Assembly: GCA_018340805.1 (NCBI GenBank)
Contig: JACMZG010001911.1
Coordinates: 34,141,103 to 34,205,102, forward strand
Length of the DNA: 64,000 bases
Direction of reading: 5' to 3'
Source: Microvelia longipes
Lineage: Eukaryota > Arthropoda > Insecta > Hemiptera > Veliidae
The notes under the pieces are model-generated. The model saw nothing but the letters and a program-made list of their open reading frames with translations, had not been told where the DNA came from and did not search any database. Within the stretch, counting starts at the first letter, position 1; every line of letters begins with the position of its first letter. Shown piece by piece: positions 21,571 through 33,566 of this stretch. A program made the translations under genes and the position numbers.

Positions 21571-22539
21571 TTATTGACATCAAAACAAGATTCAAGCGTT
21601 AATTTTTGGATAATGTTTTATTTCTTTAGTAGAGATATGCGTAATTTAGACTCTTATCCACGTACAGAGCATATAATGGCTTTCATCGTGCTGTTTGAGA
21701 TGTACACTCATGAGGTCTCTTGATGACGAAACAGATGGTTCAAATTAAAATTAATGCTTTGTATTTTACTTATTTTTACTTTTTATAAACTCCTATGATA
21801 GTAGAATTGGAATATTGGTGTGAAAATGAATGAAGGCGAGAAAAAGTATAAATTTACATAATATTTTAGAATATTTAAACTCTTTTCAGACGTTTATAAG
21901 AGTAAAAAATGTTCTTTTACCAATTACAACAAATAGCAACTTACCGGTTTATTCTTTAAGCGTAAGATACTATTTTATTCTGAATATTTTTACATTAATT
22001 ATTTGAAATATGAAAAAATAATAAAACGCAGGGAATATTCTATTGTATGCATTATGGTAATAAGACTTGTACTTGGCCTAATGAGATCTAGTGTGGGGAT
22101 GTTTTCTAGGATTTTCTATGCAGGATATTTTATCCAGGTGCTCAAAGAAAAATAGAATAATAATTTATAATATTTTAAAGACCGCTCTTGAGATTCTTTA
22201 AGCATCTATTAGAGGTAAATATATTTTTTATTATTTAAACAACTTTCTTTTGAAAAAACGCCAATTTGAATGTAGCTGTTAGAGCGATAGCAGAAAAGGC
22301 CTTGGTTAATTACTGTACTGTGGGGTACAGGTTCGAGGTTTGTAAAATGTGTTGTACTTCTATTTTAAACATTATGGAACATAAGATACATACAAGAAGA
22401 CACATATGCGTATACAGCATGATAAGTGTCTATAAGCACGTCTTATCCAGACATCGTCTTATAAACGAAGATAATTCAGAAGAAATCACAGATTTTTTAC
22501 GTAAACAATACTTTTCAAATATATCCATTACAAAGGTAA

Positions 22540-22615
22540 AAACAATCGGGTACAGGGTACTTGGGTACTTTTCGAAAGCTTTGCTCGTCTTCAGAATGGC
22601 ATGATTATCAAGAGC
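22540..22615 (-). repeat. 3' module of the 5S-derived SINE
   Basis: On the plus strand: TCGGGTACAGGGTACTTGGG, then AAAGCTTTGCTCGTCTTCAG and AATGGCATGA, the inverted tail order. A 112-codon open frame across this segment (22266-22604) is probably fortuitous. Confidence 0.5.
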
Positions 22616-23329
22616 ATGGTGGTATTACTTCATAAACAATACGGGTAATACAGCAAGAATCAAGAAGACCCGTGATATACTTGGCGGTCTAGTTTCTTAT
22701 AAGTATAGTTCTTCATGATGACTTAGCACTATATTTTATCAATGTTCATAGGATTCGTTAATTTAAATTTTATGCGGTAAAACGTCATGCTTTTTACAAA
22801 TGTAAACAAATTTATTGTGTCTTACAAATGAATATGTATCTTCTTCAATAACTTACAAACTGAGAGTTTAATAGCTTAATAGTTTAATAGTTTAAATAAT
22901 AATAATTTATATAGTATCAATTTATGTTTAGTTTACTAACATATATAGTATTATTTATGTTTAGTAGTTACTAATTAATACTAAGTTTCACTATCTGATG
23001 TTATGTCGATAATCAAAATTCAGTAAGAAAATGAGAAGCTATAGACTGTTATATTATTACAATTTAATAGTTTTAAAATGGCGACTAGTGTCATAATAAA
23101 ATTTTGAGGATCCCTTAAATACCTACTGGTGTACTTTTGTGTCAAATTCAATTGTTTAATTTTTCTGAGTTATAAAGAATTTTTTAAACTTTTGATACAA
23201 AATGTTAAGCCATTTTAACTCAGCAAACTAAGTTATGGTAGTCTGAAAAATATATTCTTCCAAGCAGTGCAACTAAGGCTAAAGTCTGATTTTAGGGCTA
23301 AATTTTAAATCTGTAGTATTAACACAGCG

Positions 23330-23470
23330 GGAGTTATGCGCAACACAGACACACATACACAGACATCATGATAAACGTCATGATGTCCTGAAACAGATGA
23401 ATTGAAACTTGATTTCGGATTTCTAGGGTGAACACACTTTTTCTATATAATTACGATATAAGAAAGGAAA
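23330..23470 (+). repeat. Dispersed repeat R, copy
   Basis: GGGAGTTATGCGCAACACAG, an ACAC run, GACATCATGA hairpin (23362-23387), TCCTGAAACAGATGAATTGA, GATTTCGGATTTCTAGGGTG and AACACACTTTTTCTATA. Confidence 0.65.
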
Positions 23471-24044
23471 AGAAAAAAAATTGATAATACAATTTGTTCT
23501 AAAATGCAATTTATTAAAACTGCAATAAAATATCATTATAATGCATTGGATTTCCAAGATAGAGAGAGTTCTAGTGGTTTATCGTTATAACACAGGGAAC
23601 AAGCTCATTGAATTATTGAATTATAAACACCACTGAATCTTGACTAGTCTAGTTACACTCCAGTAAATCCTTCCGACAGACTACAGAAAACGCATTCCCC
23701 TTAAACCTATATAAATATAAAGTAGACAAACTGTTTAGAACAGGAAATAAACCAGCAGTAATTGGTGTAGAGAAATTGCTGTTTCATTGGTCAAGAGAAA
23801 TGTTAATGGTTTTATTTATAATACAAAGTAATCTACCTACTATAGAGTTTTTATTGGTATATTAAATATACTGAATTTTATTAATTATTTTAACTATATA
23901 AATAGCTTTTTAAATCGTATTGAATTGTTACGTGATCCAGTCCGTTGAGAAAGTTGGACATCACTAAATCAAATAATTATCAGCTAATGATAATCGTATC
24001 CCATCATAAATTTTATCTGTTATGAACCAAAATTGATTAATAAA

Positions 24045-24085
24045 TAACCGGGTACGAGGATTTAGGTACCTTTCGGACAATTAAC
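24045..24085 (-). repeat. Short fragment of the SINE tail module
   Basis: CCGGGTACGAGGATTTAGGT followed by ACCTTTCGG, a diverged GGGTACGGGGTACC end. Confidence 0.4.
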
Positions 24086-26169
24086 TAAATGATTTTAGTC
24101 TCATAGGTTAGACTAAGGGCTAATCGAGAAAAGCAGATGACATACGAGAGCTAGCGTTATCTCTTATCTATGTTGTACCTTTAATTAAAAAAAATATGAA
24201 TAATACCACACTAATTGCTTGTAATAAAAAAAGAATATTAAAAAACGAAACTGCCAAATATGAAACTAAGCTCATTAGACCGCCAAAGGGCCCACTAGGT
24301 ATACGTTTAAACAATAAATAATATTTTAGAGGTTTTAAGAAGTATTAAATCAATAAAATTATATTTCTAAAGTAATAAAAAAAAATTATCATAATAATGT
24401 GACCTCATGCTGTGCTAATAACCTAATTTAAAATGAGTTGAAATAAATGCTACTGACATGCACTCATACTGTTCTAAGGTATCTTGGTTAGGTTAAGCGA
24501 TGATGATGATCTCTTAAGATTGTTTGTTGCCTAAGACAAAGTATAATAAATACAATGAATACTTTGTAAGTTCTAGAAAGAAGTAACAATACATAATTTG
24601 TTAATCAAATTAACAAGTTCTCTCCTAATTATACTATCAAATAAAAATTAATTAAGCGTGATTCCTGATAAGTGTAGTCACAATGTAATCAAGTGTAAAC
24701 TCCAATAAAACTCGTAAAAACATTAAAAAAAACTTTTACATTTTACAAGTTAAATTATATTGTAGTTAAAAATAATTGTCGACTCATGTATCATTGAAAA
24801 GCTAATTGGCTTTAGTCTTTTGAACAGCTTATATACTTGTTTTTAATGGTACGTGTGTTAGACGAAGAGAATGAATGTCTAATTAATGAACGATAGTTTA
24901 TATTGGAACAAGTAATGACAAGTATTGTCTTTTTACCTACTTACAAAACAGTTGGATTAACAATTAAATAATTATAATGTTAATTCATAATTTTATCACA
25001 CAAAAAGTAAACGGGTTTTCATGCTGTAATAAAAATTTTTCTGCTATATTGAGTTAGGCTTAAATTAACGGTCTTGTGTACAGAAGTTAACAGTTGGGAA
25101 AGTTATATGACTCTAAATAAATAATGCATATTTTGAATAATTTTTAACCATAGAGGGTAATTTATTGATATTAAATTGTAATTTAGCAGTGATTTATTGA
25201 TTGATATGTATTTAAGATATTACTCTAATCCCAAAGCTATTGATTAAAATATTTAACATTTTAGTATGGAAGCAAAAATGTGTATTGATATTGTTAAATC
25301 GTTAAATATTTAATATCAAGACATTAAATGGCTTAAATCAATTTCTAACATTTCGATTAAAATAGAGATTAGGATAAAGATTAAAGAAAGATTTTTATAC
25401 TATATCAAGTGGTTAAAAATAAACACATTTTACAATGAAGAGGAAAAAGCGTGAATAAATAAAAATAATTTGATCTGGCTTGAAAACAATGTCCTTGAGT
25501 TAACAGTATCAGTGCTGCTACGCGGTGATTAAATAAACTATCTAGTCTGGTGTCAAGATATTGTCAAGATGGCGTAACTGTAGTCTTTCTCTCTCGGCCA
25601 TGGCCTTCGTACAACTAAACTGTATTTTATAAATATTTATAAATTTTTACTTTTGAAATATTAATTGGTCTTAAAATTTAACCTTAACATATTGAAGGCT
25701 ATTCGGAAAGAAATAGTTCGAATAAATTTTTTTTTTTTATTAATTAACTAAATTCGACACGTATCAGCCTTCGGCCAGTAGACATTTTATGAACACTTAC
25801 AGCCCAAATTACAATCTAACAATTGGTTAGAGCTATCAATTTACTGGAAATTAATATTAAAATTTCAAAATTTATGCGTTTCTTACTTGTGTACTTACAA
25901 AAATAATAAGTATAAATAAAACAAATAAATACAGTCCTCTATTTTTTTTACTAAAAATTAATCATCATCAGAGGTAAATAAAATATAGAAATTAAAAATT
26001 AAAGTAGGAAACACAATCTACAAGCAAGTCAAAATTGCACCCTACTGATAGTTAAGCTATTTAAAAAAATAAATAAAAACTAGTTTTTAAAATGTATATA
26101 AATATTATAATTTCTTACAACTTCAAACGCCGAATAGAAGTAGGGAAGCAGAGGTTGAGAAAAGTAAAC

Positions 26170-26452
26170 AGTGTATAACTATAAACAGTGTAACTATAAA
26201 CAGTGTAACTATAACGGTTAGTGTAACATAAACGTGTATATACGATTGGTGTAACTATTAACAGTGTAACTATAAAACTTGGTGTAACTAAAAACAGTGT
26301 AACTATAAACGATTGGTGTAACTATTAACAGTGTAACTATAAACGCTTGGTGTAACTAAAAACAGTGTAACTATAAACGCTTGGTGTAACTACAAACAGT
26401 GTAACTATAAACGATTGGTGTAACTATAAACAGTGTAACTTTGGTGGCTTGG
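26170..26452. repeat. ~34-bp minisatellite with alternating half-units
   Basis: About eight units alternate AACTATAAACGATTGGTGT and AACTATTAACAGTGT, so the true repeat is a dimer of two related half-units. Some units are substituted (GCTTGG for GATTGG). Confidence 0.88.
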
Positions 26453-26639
26453 TGGCACCTTAATTACAATATAAACTTCCCCGTATCTGTTATTACAGTT
26501 AAGTTTTCGACCGTTATCAGATGCCAACATTTTAAGACTGTCCCCTCTCCTTCTGTAATTTAGAGGACCTAATTAATGCAATACCCTAAAAATGAGCTTA
26601 TGAGGTTGAAGTCATAGAGAGAAAAGATGTTTATATATT

Positions 26640-26663
26640 TATTATATATATATATATATATAT
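26640..26663. repeat. (TA)n microsatellite
   Basis: Short pure TA tract. Confidence 0.9.
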
Positions 26664-26939
26664 AGTAGTCCAAAAATTCATAAAAAGTAATCAAATTTAC
26701 AGGTGCATGCCTTATTGAAATGAATCAAGTTTAAACAATTTTCCATATTTTTCGTTCCCTGTTTTTACAAATTATGAAAAAACAATACATGAATATTTGT
26801 ATAAATTTGTTTGAAAGACACAGAATAAACAATTCGTTCTACGTTTTGATTTCAACGGAAAAAGAGTTTGATGAAGATTTTAAATTTATTTAAACTAACT
26901 GAAAAACAATCACTACAAAATCTTGTTAATATACTGAAA

Positions 26940-27133
26940 GTCGGGTATGGGGTACCTCGTCCATATTATATAAAAACATAAATTTAGCGGTTAATTTATA
27001 TATCTTCGGATCTTCAGACGCGTTTTGCTCGTTCTTAAGCAGCACGAGTACTTAAGACATCCGTTTCATTCATAGTGGTCGCCCATACAGGTACTGACTT
27101 CTCTCACTGGTCCTTGACATCAGTGATTCGACA
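26940..27133 (-). mobile_element. 5S rRNA-derived SINE, copy 3
   Basis: Minus-strand head (27133-27070) with GTCAGTACCTGTATGGGCGACC, body with GAACGAGCAAAACGCG, tail with GACGAGGTACCCCATACCCGA. Same order of modules as the copy at 12607. Confidence 0.7.
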
Positions 27134-27185
27134 AAACCTACAAGTTAAGTCCCTGGCTTAAACACGCAGGAAGCTACGAGAATTA

Positions 27186-27337
27186 CACAAACATTCACAC
27201 ACACAGACTAACTACTACTAGGTAAAAAATACTCAGAAGGTATTTAAAAGACCTGAAACGGATAATTTAGTAATAATCCCGGTTTAGAAAGAACACTTTT
27301 CCTATTTCTACGGTATAAATAAGAAAAAAGTAAAAAT
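27186..27337 (+). repeat. Dispersed repeat R, copy
   Basis: ACACACACAGACTAACTACT, AATACTCAGAAGGTATTTAA, AGACCTGAAACGGATAATTT, CCCGGTTTAGAAAGAACACT and TTTCCTAT. It starts close to the upstream end of the SINE copy at 26940-27133. Confidence 0.65.
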
Positions 27338-27758
27338 GAAGTGTTAAGAAACGAAATTAAGAAGTTTAAATGATTTGAGTTTGTTGAGGGCAGTGTCACG
27401 GGTCAGAGGGTTAGGTTAGAGGTCAACATCAATTTAAATAAATCTCAAAACAAGCTTCTCATCCATAATTCAAGATTATCAACAGTGAATTAAATGTAAA
27501 AGTCTAAATTAGTCTATCTTAATCATTTATTTATTGATCAATTTGAATTTTCCATTTTAATTTAGTTTTTATTTACTTAATTTCAAATTTACATATGAAA
27601 TATAATATAAATATTCTTTTATGACTGTTATTAATACCTAATCATCTTTTTTATGTTTACAAATATCTCTATTTCTTGTGGAATAATATTAATCAATATT
27701 ATTTATTCTCAGTGTTTGTAAGCCTTATTTAAGTATTCCTTTATACGTATACGTATTA

Positions 27759-27880
27759 ATGTCAAAGGACTCGCGAAGCTCGTCCTAAGACATTAAAAGC
27801 AACTGCAAGTTTTATTCCTACCGGTCACCCATCTAGGTGTTGACCTCGCTCGATGCAGCTTAACAATAGCGATCCGACAG
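27759..27880 (-). mobile_element. 5S rRNA-derived SINE, copy 4
   Basis: Minus-strand head with GGATCGCTATTGTTAAGCTG, CATCGAGCGAGGTCAAC and a TAGATGGGTGACCGG box, then AATAAAAC and GGACGAGCTTCGCGAGTCC. The CCGTACCCGA tail is missing. Lies only about 0.6 kb from the copy at 26940, same strand. Confidence 0.72.
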
Positions 27881-28164
27881 AAAGCCGTAAGGTAAACAAG
27901 ACGATGAACTTTACATAACTTGAATCACATACTAGGGATATGGTCGTCCTAAAATTTAATTTTTAAAATAATCGTGCACATATCATATTATAAAAATTGA
28001 ACTATTGCTTATGATGAAAAGAAACTTGGCAATTTTGTTTTATGACTGCATGCGTCTTAGATTACAAAGTTATCCTAACATTTTTCAGAGTTATATAAAA
28101 TTTATGGTGAAACATTAATGACAGCTAATAACGTCATTGATTGATTTTTTCCGCCAAGTTTTAG

Positions 28165-28325
28165 CACAGGTAACAGACACACATACACATAGACTGATAA
28201 CTTGGTAAAAACCCATCAGGAGGTCTTAGGAACCACTGGAATTTCGTTGAAATCTCACTTTCGGGGTTTCATAGACAATAAATGACAAACAAATTACTTT
28301 TCCTGGTATAATTGAGGAAAGGTAG
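28165..28325 (+). repeat. Dispersed repeat R, copy
   Basis: ACAGACACACATACACATAG, AAAAACCCATCAGGAGGTCT, AATTTCGTTGAAATCTCACT, TTTCGGGG, then ACTTTTCCTGGTATAATTGA and GGAAAGG. Confidence 0.65.
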
Positions 28326-28454
28326 AAATCACAAGAATTTATTTTATTACTTTTATAGTAACTTTTTTACCCTATCTAATATTTAATGGGTTAAACTTAA
28401 TTTTACTAGCCGAAAGTGTCAAATATATTTAATTCAAAGTATCACATATGAATT

Positions 28455-28645
28455 AGCATGAATAACCGGAGGTCCAGGGTTCACAGCCCGGGCTATACTC
28501 TTAGTTTTAATGAATAGAATTTGATGTAAAAAGATTTCGCCAACTTTAGCTTTACTTTGAGCATAGTAGATGTGACCCACCCGAGATTGTTCCTGGAGGG
28601 CGAATACCCTGAACGGTCATTATATTAATAATAATAATAATAAAA
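28455..28645 (+). mobile_element. tRNA-derived SINE with (AAT)n tail
   Basis: CCGGAGGTCCAGGGTTCACA followed by GCCCGGGC resembles a tRNA T-arm with a pol III B box. A roughly 120-bp body follows and an (AAT)n tail starts near 28625. The A-box part is degraded. Related heads occur at 52420 and, inverted, at 40078. Confidence 0.55.
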
Positions 28646-28685
28646 GTAGTATTATTATTAATAGTAAGTACTTTCATTAATTAAT

Positions 28686-28735
28686 TATAATTACTTTGTT
28701 ATTATTATTATTATTATAGTAGTATTATTATTATC
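28686..28735. repeat. (ATT)n microsatellite
   Basis: Imperfect ATT repeats; the mirror of the (AAT)n tract at 28622-28644, so the two can pair. Confidence 0.85.
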
Positions 28736-30192
28736 ACATATGAAACTGAGCTTCCTAACTTCTTAAAACCCTCAAATTCACAGGCCGCTCTGCGCATTTT
28801 AATTATTAACGCATCAAGGACGGTGGAAGACACAAACGAGGTTGAGGCCTTGTTTGAGCTTAGAACACTTAAACATGCAAAAGACAAATTTTAGTCGAAT
28901 AAAATATATTACTAACAGATTTAAGTAAAAAAGTAGATTTTAATATAAGTAATGGTAGTATAATAAAATAATAATAACTTTAATATTTATTAATATAATA
29001 TACTTTAAAATAATAAAATAATTTTAAGTATATATAAGTTTTAATGGGTCATATATTTTTAACATTTTATAAAAACTGTCTGCCGTTTTATACCGCCAAA
29101 TTAATTTTTACTCCAATCAGTCCTTCGATCCGTAGAATTTATCTAATAAGTTCATGGTGTACTATGGAAATGTGCCTGGCATCAAATATATTTATTCAGA
29201 TGTTCAGAATGAACTACTAATTGAAACTATTTCTTAATTATTATTGGATTTAAAACGGTTATTAATTCCTGAAATGGACGTTTAATTTAAAAATTGATAT
29301 TTTCTGATGAAAATTTGAGGAATAATATTATAAGTAAATTGGAAAACAATGACACAGCAACAAAAATAACTAATAATAATTAACGTTACGTTACTCTTAG
29401 GTATTAATTTTTGTGAAAAATAATCATTTCTCTTTTTTAAAAATTTACTAAAATTATAATAATTAAATCATGTCAATATTCGACCTTATTATATTTCACT
29501 TTCTAAAATCCTTATTTCGCAATTTACCACATTCTTATGAAATGCATATTCCCCATTTTTTAATAAAACAATAAACAATTTACAATGTTTTTAAGGAATT
29601 AATTAATTAAAATGAGAAATATGATATGTGAGTGAGGTGTGGTCGGATGACATCAGAGTATCAGGAATATAATGGAGAAGTGCCAGAGTTGCGAAAGTCT
29701 TCCTTAAGTCCATTCATAGAATGGCTTTAAGTTAAAAATGTAATCATCAAATGTCAAAAAAGGCATGATTATTTAGAATTTTTTAGTTATCTGTGGTATG
29801 TGAAATGCACGGTGCACGGACAAATATTACCAAAGATCAACAGGTGTGATTTACATGTTAAATCATCATATGTTTTGAACTGACGTCCAATTACGGCGTT
29901 GAATCATGACGGCTAAGGGTGTTTATTGGAAATAGACAAACAACTATTTTTCAATTTTATTATAGAAAGCTACTTAAGTGCTTAAGGAAGCATAAGACAG
30001 CAAATAGATGAAGGGATACCTATAAACTTAGACAATGCCGTTGACAAGAGCAGCCTTGACATTGAGACTATATCCTAATTTATAAATCTACTTATGGTGT
30101 TATAATATATTGCAATGCCTTTTATAACGTAACAGCGACGTGTAAGAGAACACATGGTACCAAACTGGTTAAGGATATTCTAATCAATCATA

Positions 30193-30500
30193 GAAATATT
30201 ATTACTAGAGGGGCCCTATAGATTAAATTTTGATACATCCACACAGTAGCCTGAACACCTTTGCTTACAATATTATCAAATAATCAGAACAAAATTACAG
30301 TAACATACATAGTAGAACGTTAAAATACAAATCAAAACACTAAAAATGTGTGGAACCCGAAAACAATTGATTTATTTAACCTTAACTCACTCTTGGAGAA
30401 GGTTTTAATGAGGTTCCACAGAACCCCTATGAGCTACAAAAAGATGTTTCAGGTCTCTCAATGCATTGAAATAGGCTATGCCCCCTCTATTATATATCTC
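30193..30500 (+). mobile_element. TA-flanked MITE family M, copy 1
   Basis: Begins GAAATATTATTACTAGAGGG and ends with an imperfect inverted copy (CCCCCTCTATTATATATCTC). The body (CTGAACACCTTT, AACAATTGATTTATTTAACC, GAGGTTCCACAGAACCCCTA) matches 50417-50710. Preceded by TA; no transposase. A 69-codon frame inside is not a real gene. Confidence 0.72.
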
Positions 30501-30570
30501 GATATGAAATCAATAATTCAGGTTGATAGATCAGAAATCTACTTAAAGAATGTATAGGTGATATTTGTTT

Positions 30571-30658
30571 AACAAAACCGCTTTTAACCAAACGTAGCGT
30601 TCAGTATCTCTGTCTGAACCTGCTAGCTGATGCAGATATACACCGAAGCAGTTTTGTT
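30571..30658. mobile_element. Short 88-bp inverted-repeat element
   Basis: AACAAAACCGCTT at the left is matched by inverted AAGCAGTTTTGTT at the right, one mismatch. Possibly a tiny MITE. Confidence 0.4.
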
Positions 30659-31197
30659 TTATAATTAGTAAGCAGTAAAAGTTATATTAATTTATGATAA
30701 ACAAAATAAAAGATAAGATTCACAGCGTTAAGATTGAATCTCCTTCATAGATTTATATACCTGCTATAAGTTCGATGATTCTGAAGAAGTATACTTAACT
30801 TATTTCGTGACGTCACGACATAAAGTTAGCAATGAAGGTTGACTAAAAACCATGAAAAATAGCCACTTCTCATTTGATTTCATCTCTACGCTCAAGAAAC
30901 CAAAAAAGGCCAAAATGGCACATTTTCTAAAAACAAAATCAGGAATAAAAACAATTAATAATATGCTTTACTTGAGTTAGGAGTTTAATACCGCAATGGC
31001 AAAGTAAAAAAAAAATCGTAAAAGATGAGTCGTATTATTGTTTTCTGTTTGACCCCGTCTGTCAGAATACTCAAGTTAGGATCGATTCTGTCAAAGTTCA
31101 GAGCACACCTCGTATTAGAATATCAAATTTTATAAAGCTGCAATTCCTTCTATCAAACTAAATATTGTATATAAAATATATTTTATTTGTAAATGTT

Positions 31198-31262
31198 TAT
31201 ATATATATAATATATTATATAATTATATATATATATAATATATTATATATAATTATATATAT
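31198..31262. repeat. (TA)-rich palindromic microsatellite
   Basis: Two copies of a TATATAATATATTATATA-type block separated by AATTATATATA. Confidence 0.85.
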
Positions 31263-31269
31263 CCTAACT

Positions 31270-31560
31270 CATTTTTACTTCCGTTGTCCGAACAAACTCA
31301 CTCATACGTTGTAATTTCGCTAAAATGTATACGAAAAGTAAGAATTTAATACGTCACGGATCGGTCCGTCGAATCAAAATGGCGAATAAGACGAATCTAT
31401 ACAAACTCACCTAATATTATGAGACAGCGAGTTGCCTACTGGTTTTGTTAAGTAAAACAAATTCCATGGCTCCGTTCAGCCGTAAATTGATTCGCTACGT
31501 GACGAGTGACGCATATTTCCACTAACACCAGGGTAGCCAGTTTGTTGGTCGCATCACTTT
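31270..31560 (-). promoter_or_regulatory. CpG-richer segment with a strong minus-strand splice donor: candidate alternative 5' exon/promoter
   Basis: Stands out from flanks by CpG content (CGGATCGGTCCGTCG, GCTACGTGACGAGTGACGC). On the minus strand a well-placed ATG (GCCATGG) opens a 16-codon ORF with its stop just before TTAG|GTGAGT (exon end 31411). It lies upstream of the start-codon exon of the chitin-binding gene. It could be a promoter with a 5' UTR exon, or simply a transposon end. Confidence 0.3.
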
Positions 31561-32667
31561 GAACCTCTTTTATTTTATTTAGCGCCCCAAAAAAAGTTAA
31601 TACGAATATCTTTTAAACAAGTTTAAAAAGGTCATTTCTCCGGTTGTTTCCTGCTTTTCTAAATTAAGCCAAAACCTATCTTAATAAATTCAGAAGCCCA
31701 AAAACCTAATATTGAACACCTAACTCGAAAAACTATTACTCCCCCAAACCCAAAGCTTAAAAAATATTACGTCATAAAAATATTAATGGCGTCATAAACT
31801 TTTAATAACCACTAGGCTCTAAGAAATTCACGAACTTAGTGGAAAATATAGAGAAGGTTAAAAATCAAGCTTTAATACCTTATATATAGCCTTTAAATCC
31901 TGCGAAGAACAAATCGTATCCGCTTCATGAATCAAAGGTATGGCGTATTTATATTAAGCATCTATTCGTGCTGTCATTCGTAAGAAAGCCGTTGCTTATT
32001 TCATGTCGACTTAACTATATTATTATAAATGTTAGCTGGTTGAATTTTATATGAATTTGACCTTCACTTGATTATAATTAACGAACGTTACTTATTATTA
32101 TTACTTTAACCTTTCAAGAAAATATTTTATCCTCTTAAGGTTTATCATTTTAAATTACAATATACTTTTTATTTAACTTCCTACATTCGGTTTTTCTTTG
32201 AGACGTTCTGAAATAACAAAGAATGTGGGCAAGTAATGAAGACCCAATAAAATAAATTGCTGTACGAGTTATTATCTTTTGGAATTTAAAGAATTCAAGT
32301 GGTGCTATCTACTGGGACATAACGTGAAAAATTTCACTATTTGAGGTCCTGTTTTTATGACAAAAACAAGATAGTACAAAGGCCTCACATACTTTTTCTT
32401 TTCTAAGGGCTAAAAGAAAAAAAGGTTTTACGATCAGTAAGGGTTTAGGATGTAGTTTATTGAAAGAAAAATTACTTTTTCGCATCCCTGACTGAAGTGA
32501 GAGAAACAGGGTGTTTTTTAGGTCATTTTGTGCATTAGATAAACGCTGTTCTTGCATTCAATTTAAAGCTGATAATGAATTTATTTATTATTTGTAGTTA
32601 TTTGAGGTACATACTTGGAACAGGATGTAAGCATTTGATTAGTTTTTATATAAACGACTTAAAACCT

Positions 32668-32805
32668 GAAGGTCGAGGGTTAAAATCCAGCAGAACTTAT
32701 ATTTCGTCCGAGACAAGTCTGAATCCGCAGAAAAACATGGATTCAAGTTCTGCAAGCCGACGTAGGGTCAGAAAGGTACTGTCCCTTCTTACTTTTTCAG
32801 TGGAA
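32668..32805 (+). mobile_element. Possible tRNA-derived SINE fragment
   Basis: CTGAAGGTCGAGGGTTAAAA followed by TCCAG resembles a T-arm/B box, then CGTCCGAGACAAGTCTGAAT and GTAGGGTCAGAAAGG. Weak; no matching A box seen. Confidence 0.3.
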
Positions 32806-32956
32806 TAAATGCATAGACGATAGGATTTTATCAGTAGAGAGGCATAGGGGAGAGTAGAAACTTTAAAATGACCCTATGGTTTCAAGCGGGTATTATGACC
32901 CTATGGGATGTATATGAAAAAATACTTAACTTATTAATTATTATATAATTAACTAC

Positions 32957-32999
32957 TTATTATTATTATTATTAGTAGTAGTAGTATAGTATAGTAGTA
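32957..32999. repeat. (TAT)n/(TAG)n microsatellite
   Basis: TAT repeats grade into TAG repeats immediately before the coding-like segment at 33003. Confidence 0.9.
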
Positions 33000-33004
33000 A
33001 AGGT

Positions 33005-33212
33005 GGGGAAGATCCTAGATCTTAGAAATTATGTCTCGCGGACGCTTTTTACCAGCCCCAAGAACGTCCTCCCCTCTTACCTAATAGAATCTCTATTCTC
33101 TTTGAACCTGTCTGATTCTTTAATGAACTTCAGAACATCTGATGCCCATGGGAGTTTCGCTAAGTCGTCGTCCAGAAGAGTGGAATTATATATATAATTA
33201 TTATTATTCTAT
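33005..33212 (-). other. GC-richer segment with a protein-like minus-strand frame
   Basis: The minus strand reads STLLDDDLAKLPWASDVLKF, then IKESDRFKENRDSIR, before a TAA that overlaps a good donor (TTAG|GTAAGA). Composition and residue order look more like protein than the AT-rich surroundings. I do not recognise the family. It could be an unannotated exon or a transposon-derived coding relic; the plus frame (33003-33197) also stays open for 64 codons. Confidence 0.3.
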
Positions 33213-33470
33213 AAATCATTATTGTATAATTAACGACTAAACGTAAGAGCCATTTTCTACTAAATTTTGATTATAAAGGTTTTTGGTCCGCAAACTGGGT
33301 GAATTTTATTTGAAATGTGTGCTTTCTTTTCCATTACTATATTCCTTTTTATCCATCTTAATTTTCCGTTTCATTCTTTGTAACTTGAGCAGTAGCGTCC
33401 CAGCTTAGTGTAGTGTCACACATCTTGTCGATGTTTCTAAGAAAATTCGCATACATCCCATAGATATTAC

Positions 33471-33566
33471 AATGTACTGTCGTAATACAGTACATTACGA
33501 TAGCAGAATATAGGAAATTCTATACATTTTTTGCTATTTCAGGTCCCTTTAAGACAGTCTTAAAGG
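33471..33566. repeat. Two near-perfect hairpins
   Basis: AATGTACTGT..ACAGTACATT (33471-33496) and CCTTTAAGAC-A-GTCTTAAAGG (33546-33566), 10-bp arms. Confidence 0.85.

Noticed and set aside
22266..22604. 112-codon plus frame
   Set aside because: No recognised family; its end runs into a SINE-tail repeat, so probably chance.
26170..26452. CRISPR-like array
   Set aside because: Units are contiguous tandem repeats without unique spacers, in eukaryotic DNA, with no associated genes.
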